Source: Roseibium aquae (GTDB lineage Bacteria; Pseudomonadota; Alphaproteobacteria; Rhizobiales; Stappiaceae). From it: a stretch of 64,000 nt of DNA. Location: the NCBI RefSeq assembly GCF_008711285.1, contig NZ_VXDC01000002.1, forward strand, positions 248,001 through 312,000. Reading direction: 5' to 3'. The notes beneath the pieces were generated by a model. The model ran no database searches and had not been told where the DNA came from. It worked only from the letters and a program-made list of their open reading frames with translations. This document shows, one piece after another, positions 30,593 to 39,857 of this stretch (position 1 is the first letter of the stretch; every line of letters begins with the position of its first letter). Made by a program: the position numbers and the translations under genes.

Positions 30593-31309
30593 ATGGCGAA
30601 CGGACCAGCAATTGTCCTGAAAGACGTTCAATTGAGTCTCGGTGAGGGCGCCGGCCGGGTTCATATTCTCAAGGGCATCGATCTGGAAATCGAATCCGGC
30701 ACGTCCGTTGGCCTTGTGGGACCATCCGGGTCGGGCAAATCGACCCTCTTGATGGTTATGGCCGGTCTGGAGCGATCCGACAGCGGTCAGGTGAAAGTCG
30801 CGGGGTCGGAACTCGGACCGCTCTCTGAAGACGACCTCGCCCGGTTCCGCGGACGCAATGTCGGAATCATTTTCCAGTCCTTTCACCTTGTGCCCAACAT
30901 GACGGCTTTGGAGAATGTCGCTGTCCCCCTCGAGTTGTCCGGCGATAGCGCGGCTTTTCAAAAGGCGGAGGCTGAGCTTGAGGCCGTGGGCCTGGGGCAC
31001 CGATTGCACCACTATCCCGCCCAGATGTCAGGTGGCGAACAGCAGCGGGTGGCCGTCGCGCGGGCCCTCGTGGTGGAGCCTGAAATCCTGATTGCCGACG
31101 AACCGACCGGAAACCTGGACGAAAGGACGGGCGCCCAGATCGTCGATCTGATGTTCTCAGCCCAGAAAAAGCGCAAGACGACGCTTGTGCTTGTCACCCA
31201 CGATCCTTCGCTTGCCGATCTTTGTGACCGAACCATCCGACTGCGGTCCGGCGAAATCGAAGCCGAGACCAGCCGCCCGTCGGCCCAGCCGGAAGGGCTG
31301 CGGGCATGA
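30593..31309 (+). CDS. ABC transporter ATP-binding protein, YbbA-like
   Basis: The 238-residue ATPase has Walker A GPSGSGKST, Q loop IIFQSFHLVP, signature MSGGEQQRVAVARAL and Walker B ILIADEPTGNLD. The LolD/MacB-type family pairs with FtsX-like permeases in moving lipoproteins or membrane components. Partner YbbP follows with ATGA overlap. ATG 30593 lies in a short 123-base gap divergent from tesA. The substrate is unknown; linkage to tesA suggests lipid or envelope handling. Confidence 0.93.
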   Translation: MANGPAIVLKDVQLSLGEGAGRVHILKGIDLEIESGTSVGLVGPSGSGKSTLLMVMAGLERSDSGQVKVAGSELGPLSEDDLARFRGRNVGIIFQSFHLVPNMTALENVAVPLELSGDSAAFQKAEAELEAVGLGHRLHHYPAQMSGGEQQRVAVARALVVEPEILIADEPTGNLDERTGAQIVDLMFSAQKKRKTTLVLVTHDPSLADLCDRTIRLRSGEIEAETSRPSAQPEGLRA

Positions 31310-33876
31310 GCGGATTTGTGCCATCGGCCAGCGGGCCGGGATTGGCGCTTGCGATGCGATTTGCCCTTCGTGAATTGCGCAGCGGCCTGAGGGGCTTTTA
31401 CATCTTCATCGCCTGCATTGCCCTCGGCGTTGCCGCCATTTCCGGCGTGTCTTCTCTGTCACGCGCTCTGACGGAAGGCATTTCAAAGGAAGGACAGTCG
31501 ATCCTCGGCGGCGATATTTCCTTTTCGCTCATCCATCGTCAGGCCAGCGACCCCGAAGCCGCTTTTCTCGATGGTCTGGGCGCGGTGTCTGAAATCGCGA
31601 CCCTCCGTGCGATGGGCCGCTTGCCCGATGGGACGGATCAGGCCCTGGTGGAGCTCAAGGCGGTCGACGCGCCTTATCCGCTCTACGGAAGCGTTGACTT
31701 GCGCAGCGGCCAGACCCTGACGGACGCGCTGGCCGGGCCGGGCGCGCCCTGGAGCGCGGTCGCCGATCCCCAGCTGATGGCCCGCCTTGATCTGACGGTA
31801 GGCGATGTGCTGACGGTTGGCCGCACGTCGGTGCGTATCACGGATGTGATTGAGAACGAGCCGGACCGTCTCGCCGCGGGTGTGGAGTTTGGACCCCGCC
31901 TGATGATCGCTCAAGACGCGCTTGGCGCCACGGGGCTCGTGCAGCCTGGCAGCCTCATCCGCTGGCACTATCGCGTGCGTCTTCCAGGCGGCGCATCGGA
32001 AGCTGCTCTTGCCGGAGTTCTTGAGAAAGCCGAAGAAACGCAGGCGGATGCGGGATGGCGGATTCGGTCGCGCGCAAATGCGGCGCCGGGTCTGCAACGC
32101 AGCATAGTGCAATTCTCGCAATTCCTGACGCTTGTTGGCCTGACGGCACTGGTGGTCGGGGGCGTCGGCGTTGCCAATGCCATCCGATCCTATCTCGAAA
32201 CCAAGCGTGAAGTGATCGCCAGCTTCAAGTGCCTCGGCGCGACGGGGGGATTTGCTTTCCAGATCTACCTTCTGCAAATGCTGATGCTGGCGGCGATCGG
32301 GATTGCGATCGGCCTTCTTTTGGGAGCGGCCATTCCCTTTGGGGCAGGCGCCGCTCTGTCTTCGGTCCTGCCGGTTCAACTCGCTCCCGATATTTATCCG
32401 GGCGAACTCGGCCTGGGTCTTCTTTATGGTCTTCTGACGGCGCTTGCGTTCGCAATCTGGCCGCTTGGCCGGGCGCATGATGTTCCGCCAACAGCCCTTT
32501 TCCGGGATATTGTCGCGGGCGGTACCCGCATTCCGCGGGCGCGCTATGTTCTCGCCACATCGGGCATGGTGGTCATTTTGGCCGGCATTGCCATCCTCCT
32601 GTCCCGCGACAAGGAACTTGCCGCCATTTACATCGGAGCGTCGGCGGCGGCCTTCCTGCTGCTTGCGCTGGTCGCCCGGGGCGTGATGTGGCTGGCGAAA
32701 CGCGCGCCGCAATTGCGTTCCACCGAATTGCGTCTGGCGGTGTCCAACATTCATCGTCCGGGCGCGCTGACGCCCTCAGTCGTGCTGTCGCTCGGACTGG
32801 GGCTGACGCTGCTCGTCGCTCTTGCTCTCATCGACGGAAACCTCAGGCGTGAACTGACTTCCAACATCGCCGAAGAGGCGCCGAGCTTTTTCTTTGTCGA
32901 CATCCAGAGCCACGAACTTGAGGCGTTCAATGGTCTTCTCGAAGAGGAGACCAGCGGAGCGACCATTGAAACGGTTCCCATGCTTCGGGGGCGGATCGTC
33001 TCCTTGCGCGGCATTCCGGCCAATGAATACGATACCTCCGGCGGATCCGGTTGGATCTTGCGCGGGGATCGCGGCATCACCTATTCCGATGTCATTCCGG
33101 ACAATGCGCAGATCGTTCAGGGCGAATGGTGGCCCGAGGATTATGCGGGCAAGCCTCTTGTTTCCTTCGAAGAAGAGGCGGTGCAGGAGCTGGGCCTGCA
33201 GCTGGGCGATGAAGTCACCGTGAACGTGCTTGGCCGTGAGATAACCGCGGAGATCGCCAATACCCGCGACATCCAATGGCAATCTTTGGCCATCAACTTC
33301 GTGATGATCTTCTCTCCGAACACATTCGCAGGCGCGCCGCACGCCCATCTCAGCACGCTTGGCTGGGATGAACCGGTTGGCCCGGAAGAGGAATTGGGTC
33401 TGCTGCGAACGGTGTCGACGGCCTTTCCCACTGTCACCACGGTTCGGGTCAAAGACGCCATCGAACAGGTGGACAGCCTGGTGGCGCAGCTGTCCTGGGC
33501 CATCCGGGGCGCGTCGTCGGTCACGCTGATCGCCAGCGTCCTTGTTCTGGCCGGCGCCCTGGCCGCAGGGCACCGCAACAGGATCTACGATGCGGTAATC
33601 CTCAAAACGCTGGGCGCGACCCGCGGACGGTTGATCCTCGCCTACGGGCTGGAATATGCCATGCTCGGTTTGGCGACCGCTTTGTTCGCTCTCGCGGCGG
33701 GCGGGCTGGCTGCATGGTTCGTCATCACCCGGATCATGGGAGGTGAGTTTGTTCTGCTTCCGGCGACCGCCGTCGGATCCGCCCTGATCGCCCTCATGTT
33801 GACCGTTGGCTTCGGCCTGATTGGAACCTGGCGCGTGCTGGGGGAGAAGCCTGCTCCTGTGCTGCGAAATCTCTGA
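31306..33876 (+). CDS. FtsX-family ABC permease, YbbP-like
   Basis: The 856-residue permease begins with a transmembrane helix, has a large periplasmic segment, then two copies of the FtsX permease domain with about ten helices in all. Characteristic segments are KREVIASFKCLGATGG and DAVILKTLGATRGRL, each preceding helix pairs. The overlap ATGA with the ATPase gene indicates coupling. It is larger than MacB-like permeases, matching the YbbP group. The transported molecule is unknown. No terminator is obvious at its end. Confidence 0.92.
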   Translation: MSGFVPSASGPGLALAMRFALRELRSGLRGFYIFIACIALGVAAISGVSSLSRALTEGISKEGQSILGGDISFSLIHRQASDPEAAFLDGLGAVSEIATLRAMGRLPDGTDQALVELKAVDAPYPLYGSVDLRSGQTLTDALAGPGAPWSAVADPQLMARLDLTVGDVLTVGRTSVRITDVIENEPDRLAAGVEFGPRLMIAQDALGATGLVQPGSLIRWHYRVRLPGGASEAALAGVLEKAEETQADAGWRIRSRANAAPGLQRSIVQFSQFLTLVGLTALVVGGVGVANAIRSYLETKREVIASFKCLGATGGFAFQIYLLQMLMLAAIGIAIGLLLGAAIPFGAGAALSSVLPVQLAPDIYPGELGLGLLYGLLTALAFAIWPLGRAHDVPPTALFRDIVAGGTRIPRARYVLATSGMVVILAGIAILLSRDKELAAIYIGASAAAFLLLALVARGVMWLAKRAPQLRSTELRLAVSNIHRPGALTPSVVLSLGLGLTLLVALALIDGNLRRELTSNIAEEAPSFFFVDIQSHELEAFNGLLEEETSGATIETVPMLRGRIVSLRGIPANEYDTSGGSGWILRGDRGITYSDVIPDNAQIVQGEWWPEDYAGKPLVSFEEEAVQELGLQLGDEVTVNVLGREITAEIANTRDIQWQSLAINFVMIFSPNTFAGAPHAHLSTLGWDEPVGPEEELGLLRTVSTAFPTVTTVRVKDAIEQVDSLVAQLSWAIRGASSVTLIASVLVLAGALAAGHRNRIYDAVILKTLGATRGRLILAYGLEYAMLGLATALFALAAGGLAAWFVITRIMGGEFVLLPATAVGSALIALMLTVGFGLIGTWRVLGEKPAPVLRNL

Positions 33877-33961
33877 CCGAGCCCGGTGCCAGGCTCTCAG
33901 CCTTGCGCTTTGACCCCTTGTTAGGTATCGGGGATAGGTACGCCAACTGGGGGGAAGGATT

Positions 33962-34720
33962 ATGCGGTCACGCGGTTTGAAACACTTGGCAGCCGGCGCG
34001 CTTGCCATTGCGACAACACTTGCCGGTCTCGCCGGCGCCCAAGCTGAGAGTCCATTCCATACCGGGGTATGGCAACTCGACACCGCCGAAGGGCCTCGTG
34101 GTCTTGTGGTCAGCGACTGGCTGGTGTTCGAAGAGGGTTTGCCGAAGCGGTGGCTTTACCGCCGTGCGGGCACCAACGACGAAAACCAGTTCGACTTTTT
34201 CACCCGTACGATTGGCGACAACAGGTACACCCCCGTCGGGATCCGGGTTTACCGGACCGGCGAGCACACGATGAAATACACCCTGGCTGAAAAGGGCAAG
34301 GACCCCATCGAGGTGTCCGGCCAGCGGCTCTCCATTCCCAATTACAAAAACTCCTGCCTCTCAGTTGAAAATAAGGGGGACAGATTGTTCGGCGCATGGG
34401 TCGGCACCGAGGCATCCTCGGTGAAAGGCCTGCGCCTGACGGCCTCCTCTCTGACGGTTGACGGCGTGAAGACCGATGTCACCGCCGAACAGGTTCGCGT
34501 GGGCCGCGCCGGAATCGCCCAAAATGGTAAACCGATCGCATTTCTGACGGATGCCGGTGGAGACTATGCGGTCCTGCAGTGGTTCAATGATGGGGTGACC
34601 CTGGACCAAATGCGCGATACGAAACGGGAAATCCTGGATTTCAAGGCGGAAGAGATCTTGCGCTGGCCGCAGGGTACCTGTGACCGGCAGATCGCCTCGC
34701 GCCTCAAGGCCATGAAGTAG
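33962..34720 (+). CDS. Exported hypothetical protein
   Basis: I do not recognise this 252-residue protein. It has a signal peptide (MRSRGLKHLAAGALAIATT, cleavage near AQAES) and no further transmembrane region, so it is likely periplasmic. Two cysteines (NSCLSVE and GTCDRQIA) could form a disulfide. The rest is beta-rich with basic and aromatic residues such as WLYRRAGTNDENQFDF. A good ribosome site (GGGGGGAAGG) precedes ATG 33962. It sits between ybbP and the Bax-inhibitor-1 gene and may be transcribed alone. Confidence 0.7.
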   Translation: MRSRGLKHLAAGALAIATTLAGLAGAQAESPFHTGVWQLDTAEGPRGLVVSDWLVFEEGLPKRWLYRRAGTNDENQFDFFTRTIGDNRYTPVGIRVYRTGEHTMKYTLAEKGKDPIEVSGQRLSIPNYKNSCLSVENKGDRLFGAWVGTEASSVKGLRLTASSLTVDGVKTDVTAEQVRVGRAGIAQNGKPIAFLTDAGGDYAVLQWFNDGVTLDQMRDTKREILDFKAEEILRWPQGTCDRQIASRLKAMK

Positions 34721-34886
34721 GGCGGGCGGACGTCCTGTTTCGAACCTGATTCTCGCTAACATTACATATTTTTCAGGTTCTGCAGCTTGTGCCGATGCTC
34801 AGGCTTTCCCATATTGAAAGCAACGTGTGGCGGACGGATTATTTTTGGCCACACCGAACCGAAACTGAGAGGGACACAGAAAACCA

Positions 34887-35669
34887 ATGTCGACCTTTGA
34901 TCGCAATCAACAGGCAGCTTACTCGCTTGCCGGCACACGTGCCGAGGCCGGCATCGATGAGGGCCTGCGCGCCTATATGCTGGGCGTTTACAACTACATG
35001 ACTTACGGCCTCGCGCTGACCGGCCTGTTCGCGCTTGGCACATTCATGATGGCGACTACCCAGGATCCGTCTGCGGCCGCCGCGCAGTTCGGCAACGGCA
35101 TGATGTTGACCAGCCTGGGTGCGGCTCTTTACGGCAGCCCGCTGAAGTGGGTGGTCATGCTGGCTCCGCTCGGCATGGTCTTGTGGCTGTCCTTCCGGAT
35201 CCAATCCATGAGCGCGTCGACCGCGCAGGTCATGTTCCTCGTGTATGCGGCCGTGATGGGCGTGTCCTTGTCCTCGATCTTCCTGGTTTATACCGGCGGA
35301 TCGATCGCCCGGGTCTTCTTCATCACCGCTGCGGCTTTCGGTGCGCTGAGCCTCTTCGGTTACACCACCAAGAAGGATCTGTCCGGCTGGGCATCGTTCC
35401 TCTTCATGGGTCTGATCGGCATCGTGATCGCGTCGATCGTCAACATTTTCATCGGTTCGTCCGCACTGCAGTTCGCAGTATCCGTGATCGGTGTTCTGGT
35501 GTTCGCTGGTCTGACGGCCTACGATACCCAGCAGATCAAGGAAATGTACTACGAAGGTGACGGCCATGAAGTTGCGACCAAGAAGTCGATCATGGGCGCC
35601 CTGCGGCTTTACCTCGACTTCATCAACCTGTTCCTGATGCTGCTGCAACTGTTCGGCAACCGCGAATAA
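34887..35669 (+). CDS. Bax inhibitor-1/YccA family membrane protein
   Basis: The 260-residue protein has an N-terminal soluble tail, then seven transmembrane helices. The family signatures are the central segment QVMFLVYAAVMGVSLSSIFL and the C-terminal acidic YDTQQIKEMYYEG near LDFINLFLMLLQLFGNR. Bacterial members (YbhL/YccA) are pH- or calcium-linked channels or FtsH modulators. GAGAGGGA lies upstream of ATG 34887. A terminator follows 24 bases beyond the stop codon, so it forms its own unit. Confidence 0.93.
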   Translation: MSTFDRNQQAAYSLAGTRAEAGIDEGLRAYMLGVYNYMTYGLALTGLFALGTFMMATTQDPSAAAAQFGNGMMLTSLGAALYGSPLKWVVMLAPLGMVLWLSFRIQSMSASTAQVMFLVYAAVMGVSLSSIFLVYTGGSIARVFFITAAAFGALSLFGYTTKKDLSGWASFLFMGLIGIVIASIVNIFIGSSALQFAVSVIGVLVFAGLTAYDTQQIKEMYYEGDGHEVATKKSIMGALRLYLDFINLFLMLLQLFGNRE

Positions 35670-35692
35670 CCGGCGCATCATGAAACACCCCG

Positions 35693-35720
35693 AAAGCCCG
35701 GCCTCGAGCCGGGCTTTTTG
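35693..35720 (+). terminator. Rho-independent terminator of Bax-inhibitor-1 gene
   Basis: The 9-bp stem AAAGCCCGG (35693-35701) / CCGGGCTTT (35709-35717) has a 7-base loop and continues as a five-T run. It also separates the convergent DUF2794 gene. Confidence 0.88.
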
Positions 35721-35755
35721 TATGGGTTGGACGAAAACAGTTGGATTGATCGGTC

Positions 35756-36148
35756 CTAGCCGCCGACGACCCGCAAGTGCCGCTTCTTTTCGAGCACTTT
35801 GATCACCTGGGTCAGGTCATGGCCGCGCTTGAGCACCACACCGCCGGCCGCCACCACGGAATAAGCCCCCTGCCGGCGGGTGAACTTCGGATTCTTTTCG
35901 ATCCGGTAGAGCGGCATTTCCGAGGCCCGGCGGAAAACGGAAAACACCGCCCGGTCCTTCATGTGGTCAATGGCATAATCGCGCCATTCACCGTCAGCGA
36001 CCATGCGCCCGTAGAGCCGCAAAATGACGTCCAGTTCGCGTCTATGAAAGGTAACAACCGAAGGAGAAGCGATCCTGGATGCCGATCCGCTGGCGGCTTG
36101 TCCACCAGCCCATGTCGGCGGCGCCGATATTTCATCGGTATCGCTCAT
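35756..36148 (-). CDS. DUF2794 family protein
   Basis: The 130-residue cytoplasmic protein contains TFHRRELDVILRLYGRMVADGEWRDYAIDHM (residues 33-63) and ends QVIKVLEKKRHLRVVGG. This block is typical of DUF2794, a conserved alphaproteobacterial family without known function. The first 30 residues are low-complexity and variable. No neighbour gives a functional hint. Confidence 0.9.
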   Translation of the reverse strand: MSDTDEISAPPTWAGGQAASGSASRIASPSVVTFHRRELDVILRLYGRMVADGEWRDYAIDHMKDRAVFSVFRRASEMPLYRIEKNPKFTRRQGAYSVVAAGGVVLKRGHDLTQVIKVLEKKRHLRVVGG

Positions 36149-36435
36149 CCTGCCCCCTTCATGGCCCGGTTCTTAGCTGTGTCATCTTTCTCATCATGGG
36201 CCGTTGCGGCCCTTGGTGACAAGGGGGTGGCAAAAAAATCTCGGATTTGCCGGATGCTTCGGCGGATCTTGGCAGCTTGAAGAGGAAACCCGGCTGCCGC
36301 GGGCCCGTTGGGCCGGATTTCCAACGCGGACAGCGAGACGGTCCCAACAAGCGGCGTCCAGCGAGGCGGGTCAAAAAGGTCCTGTGTCAGACCGAACCAG
36401 TCGTCTTTTCCGGTCCGCGTGCGCGAGCGATACCT
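36149..36435. other. Intergenic region, nothing identified
   Basis: This 287-base gap between the DUF2794 start and the VOC gene stop carries only incidental reading frames on both strands. I see no RNA gene or clear promoter. Confidence 0.5.
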
Positions 36436-36867
36436 TCATTTGGACCGGTTGGAGGCAACCTGTTGATGCACCTCGATCACATTGCCTTCGGGGTCGTGAA
36501 AAAACACCTGATGCCATTCCTTGGCAAAGGCTGTTCCGTAATCCGAATAGGGAATACCGCGCTCCTCCAGGACTTTCAAAAAGGCGGGGAGGTCGTCGGT
36601 CCGGAAGGCGATGTGGCCGCGGGCAACCGGATTGATCACCTGTCCGTTTTTGAAGGCGACGTCCAGCGCGCGCTCGGCCAGATGCATCTGCATGCCGCCA
36701 TCGGTGGCAAAGCGGATCTTGCCGCCATAGCCCTGGTTTCCGGTTGCCTCCGTGCGGGGAAAATTGGCTTGCGGGATGTCATCGAGGCCGAGCACTTGGG
36801 TGTAGAATTCATGCAGGCGGTCAACGTTTTCAGACACGAAATTGATATGGTGAAATTCAAGCTTCAT
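36436..36867 (-). CDS. VOC-family (glyoxalase-like) protein
   Basis: The 143-residue protein has the paired beta-alpha-beta-beta-beta repeats of the vicinal oxygen chelate fold. Likely metal ligands are His in EFHHINFVS, His in RGHIAFRTDD and Glu in GNVIEVHQ. The family includes glyoxalase I, fosfomycin-resistance enzymes and dioxygenases; the exact substrate cannot be set. An upstream extension (to 37035) overlaps the next gene and is rejected. ATG 36867 gives MKLEFHHINFVSEN. Confidence 0.87.
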   Translation of the reverse strand: MKLEFHHINFVSENVDRLHEFYTQVLGLDDIPQANFPRTEATGNQGYGGKIRFATDGGMQMHLAERALDVAFKNGQVINPVARGHIAFRTDDLPAFLKVLEERGIPYSDYGTAFAKEWHQVFFHDPEGNVIEVHQQVASNRSK

Positions 36868-37031
36868 CGCGCGCTGCGCTCCCTGGTCTCGAAAATGTGA
36901 CATCATGGCCAGGCCGGAGCGGCCCCGTCGGTCCCGTTGGCTTTGGCGGGCCGACCGTTGAGCCGTTGAAGCCGGTTCCCCGCAAGGACCACCACGCGCT
37001 TGGTCTTTCGCGCCGCACGGCCCAGGGCGGC

Positions 37032-37265
37032 TCAATCGTCGAGCGGGCGGGCTTCTTCGGGCAGCATGATGGGAATCCCGTTGCGGATGGGATAGGCGAG
37101 CTTTGCCGCTCGGGACACCAATTCCTGCGCTTCGGAATTGTACTCGAGCGTTGTTTTGGTGACCGGGCAGACCAAGAGTTCCAGAAGTTTCCGGTCCACC
37201 TTGCGTTCCGTCGTTCCGGCAGGCGCCTGTTCAGGGGCTTCCGGCGATGTCTGATCCGTGGTCAT
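37032..37265 (-). CDS. Trm112-family (UPF0434) protein
   Basis: The 77-residue protein has an acidic, disordered start and then [18 protein letters not shown] followed by [19 protein letters not shown], the UPF0434/Trm112-like signature. Eukaryotic Trm112 activates methyltransferases; bacterial forms have an unclear role. Only one cysteine remains of the usual zinc site. ATG 37265 overlaps the stop codon of the LON gene by four bases, so the two are co-translated. Confidence 0.9.
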   Translation of the reverse strand: MTTDQTSPEAPEQAPAGTTERKVDRKLLELLVCPVTKTTLEYNSEAQELVSRAAKLAYPIRNGIPIMLPEEARPLDD

Positions 37266-37942
37266 TGCAGGATGGTTCCCCCGTCCCCGTTCTGGCTGCG
37301 GGCAATATCCATCTCGGTGATGGCGATCAAGGTTTCGGCCCGGGTTTTCAGGCTTTGCGCTTCCAGAAGCGCCTGTTTTTCCTGAGCGCCGTAGGGGCAC
37401 ATCATGCAAAGCGCGTTCACCAGCACCTCGGTGTCGGCTTCCGAAACGCTTTTCCAGTCGGCCTCCAGATTATTGACGTCAAGGTAGTTCCGCAAGGTTC
37501 GCAGCAGACCGTCGCGGTCGACGTCTTCCTCGCCATCGCCGCATTTCAGATCGGCAGAAAACGGCGCGAAGTCACATTCGACCTGACGGAACGCGGTTAT
37601 CGTGTCCAGCTCGCGCTGAATGGCGAAGCGTGTCACGCCCTGAAGCGTGATCAGGTAACGGCCATCGCCGGTTTCCTGAAAGCTCGTCAGCCGTCCCGCG
37701 CAGCCCACATGGGCGAGCACAGGCTTGTCGGCATCGCCCTGTGCGATATCCGGGGACGGTTGCACCATGCCGATAAGGCGGTTGCCGGACAGGGCCGAGT
37801 CGATCATGTCGATATAACGCGGCTCGAAGATGTTGAGCGGAAGCTGGGTCCGCGGCAAAAGCAGCGCACCCGACAAGGGGAAGACCGGCAAGACCGGAGG
37901 CAAATCCGCGATGGTCTCGTAGATGGCATTGCCTGCCTGCAT
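37262..37942 (-). CDS. LON peptidase substrate-binding domain protein
   Basis: The 226-residue protein consists only of the LON N-terminal substrate-binding domain, with [25 protein letters not shown] near the start and RTRAET-type C-terminal helices; it lacks the AAA+ ATPase and protease parts. It may be an adaptor. GAAGGA precedes ATG 37942. It lies between cnoX and the Trm112-like gene, a conserved alphaproteobacterial trio that suggests a shared role in protein quality control. Confidence 0.92.
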   Translation of the reverse strand: MQAGNAIYETIADLPPVLPVFPLSGALLLPRTQLPLNIFEPRYIDMIDSALSGNRLIGMVQPSPDIAQGDADKPVLAHVGCAGRLTSFQETGDGRYLITLQGVTRFAIQRELDTITAFRQVECDFAPFSADLKCGDGEEDVDRDGLLRTLRNYLDVNNLEADWKSVSEADTEVLVNALCMMCPYGAQEKQALLEAQSLKTRAETLIAITEMDIARSQNGDGGTILQ

Positions 37943-38012
37943 GTCTTTCTGTCCTTCGTGCTCTCGGTCCCGTCCCGCTATCCGGATTATGTGTGGCGTG
38001 GCCGGCGGTAGG

Positions 38013-38984
38013 TCAAGAAAACAGAACCGCGGAAAGCCTGCGACGTCCATAGGCGCTGGCCGGATCCTTGAAACCCCAGGCTTCGAAGAACTGAAGCAAC
38101 TGCTTGCGGGCCCCGTCCTCGTTCCATTCGCGGTCCCGGCGCACAATTTCGATCAGCTGGTCGACGGCCCCTTCCTTGTCGCCCCGCCCGTTCAGGCCGA
38201 GGGCGAGATCAAACCGGGCCTGCAGGTCCAGCGGATCCCGGTCGATCCGATCCTGAAGGTCGGTGAGGTCCCCAAGGTCTTCCGCTTGTTCGGCAAGACC
38301 GAGCGCCGCCTTGGCGGCGGTATACGATGGGTCCGTCCGTTTGTCTTCGGGCACCAGATCCAGCGCCTGCGCCGCCCGTTCCTTCTCGCCGCTGCCGAGA
38401 TAACACTGGGCAAGGCCGGAAATCGCGCGCACATTGTCCGGTTCAGCCTGCATCACCGCCCCGAACAGCTGCGCCGCGCCGCCAAAGTCCTTTTCGGCGA
38501 GCAGGGTGTCGGCCTGGTCCAGATACTCATCGGCCGGATTGGCCGGTGCCGCGCCGCCCACGCGCTCGATGAAACTCTTAATCTGGCTTTCTGGCTGAAC
38601 GCCCATGAAGCCGTCGATCGGCTGGCCGTCCTTGAACGCAATCACCGCGGGAATGGACTGAATGCCCAGTTGTCCGGCGATTTCGGGATGATCGTCAATG
38701 TTCATCTTGGCCAGTTTGACCGCCCCGCGTGCCGCGGCGACGGCCGCCTCCAAAACAGGTGTCAGCTGCTTGCACGGACCACACCAGGGCGCCCAGAAGT
38801 CGACCAGGATTGTTTGCTGGCGCGACGCTTCCATCACGTCCTGCATGAAGGACTGGGTCGTGACGTCGAAGATCAGGCCGTTTGCTCCGCTCGCGCCTGC
38901 CGCCCCGCCATTGCCTCCATAGCTGCCATTTCCGCCAAAGCCGCCGCTGACGGATCCACCCATTGAATAACTGCTTGTGCTCAT
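38013..38984 (-). CDS. cnoX: Co-chaperedoxin CnoX (thioredoxin-TPR protein)
   Basis: The 323-residue protein joins a thioredoxin domain (active site WCGPC; IQSIPAVIAFKDGQ) to a TPR-like C-terminal domain, the layout of E. coli CnoX/YbbN, which protects substrates from oxidation and hands them to GroEL. Unlike E. coli CnoX (SxxC), this one keeps a full CGPC. The first 35 residues are rich in Gly and Ser (SMGGSVSGGFGGNGSYGG), an unusual flexible tail. ATG 38984 is the only plausible start. Confidence 0.92.
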   Translation of the reverse strand: MSTSSYSMGGSVSGGFGGNGSYGGNGGAAGASGANGLIFDVTTQSFMQDVMEASRQQTILVDFWAPWCGPCKQLTPVLEAAVAAARGAVKLAKMNIDDHPEIAGQLGIQSIPAVIAFKDGQPIDGFMGVQPESQIKSFIERVGGAAPANPADEYLDQADTLLAEKDFGGAAQLFGAVMQAEPDNVRAISGLAQCYLGSGEKERAAQALDLVPEDKRTDPSYTAAKAALGLAEQAEDLGDLTDLQDRIDRDPLDLQARFDLALGLNGRGDKEGAVDQLIEIVRRDREWNEDGARKQLLQFFEAWGFKDPASAYGRRRLSAVLFS

Positions 38985-39083
38985 CGATTGCCCCGTTCGT
39001 TAAGGCGCCAATTGAATGCACCGGGCCTCACGCCGGAAGGCCCGTCTGTGCGTTTTTCCTAACATGGACCCGCTCTGGCGGTT

Positions 39084-39617
39084 TTACAAACCCGGGTCCG
39101 TCGCCTGCGCCTCCTCGCTGACCCGGATGATCCGGGCATCGTGGCCGCAGGCCCTGGCAAAGGCCATAAGGTCCTCAGCGGCGACGGATGTCGTCGCATC
39201 GTTTGAAAGGGGATGAAAGTTCAAAACGGCGTGGTCCATGAGCGCCGCGTCGAAGATGGGCGTGATCCGCCGAGCGTCCCGGTCATTGATCAGGGCGAAG
39301 GGCGTCACGGAGCCTGGCATCACGCCCAGAACCTCCATCAACAGGTCCGCGTTTCCAAATGAAACGCGCCCTTGGGCTCCGATTACCTGATGGATCTTTT
39401 TCAGATCGATGGTCGCATCATGCAGGGCGACAACCAGGAAAAGGCGCCCCTTCTTGTCCTTCAAGAACAGGTTCTTGGTGTGCCCGCCGGAAATTCGCTC
39501 GTGCAGATCGCCAGACTCCGCAACGGTGAAGACCGGGGCATGGTCGACTGTCGTTGTCCGGATCCCCAAACCGTCCAGAAAGGCCATCAGATCGTCGCGC
39601 GTTGCCGGCATATCCAT
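39084..39617 (-). CDS. proX: Prolyl-tRNA editing protein (ProX/PrdX, YbaK-like)
   Basis: The 177-residue trans-editing factor hydrolyses misacylated Ala-tRNA(Pro). Its fold is the INS domain. The signature lysine segment GGHTKNLFLKDKKG and GSVTPFALIND are visible. The long N-terminal VDHAPVFTVAES precedes them. GGGG lies seven bases before ATG 39617. An alternative ATG is at 39611. It stands alone upstream of cnoX on the same strand, 99 bases away. Confidence 0.92.
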   Translation of the reverse strand: MDMPATRDDLMAFLDGLGIRTTTVDHAPVFTVAESGDLHERISGGHTKNLFLKDKKGRLFLVVALHDATIDLKKIHQVIGAQGRVSFGNADLLMEVLGVMPGSVTPFALINDRDARRITPIFDAALMDHAVLNFHPLSNDATTSVAAEDLMAFARACGHDARIIRVSEEAQATDPGL

Positions 39618-39777
39618 CCCTTTTCCCCAAATTCAGCTGGTCGGTCTGTAGCGTGAAAAGTCAGCTTACCTCAAGGAAATTCTTATGGTTTTACGTGCGG
39701 AAGAGCGCTGTCGGGCGAATGGTTTTCCACATCCGTTGCCGTTCTCCGGAAGCGTGACATTATCTGAATTTTGCCTG

Positions 39778-39808
39778 TTGCATTCTTCGGCGGCTTAGTC
39801 CATATACT
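39778..39808 (+). promoter_or_regulatory. Likely promoter of tRNA-Gly
   Basis: TTGCAT (39778-39783) and TATACT (39803-39808) resemble -35 and -10 boxes with a 19-base spacer. The tRNA starts 50 bases downstream, allowing a short 5' leader. The 39618-39777 stretch upstream contains no gene. Confidence 0.45.
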
Positions 39809-39857
39809 GCGCCACCGCCGACAGCGGGGCCGTAAGGCGCCGGGGCGGGATACATAT

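Noticed and set aside
31483..34083. Two long minus-strand frames opposite ybbP
   Set aside because: YbbP is conserved and continuous; the antisense frames have the low-complexity composition of shadow frames.
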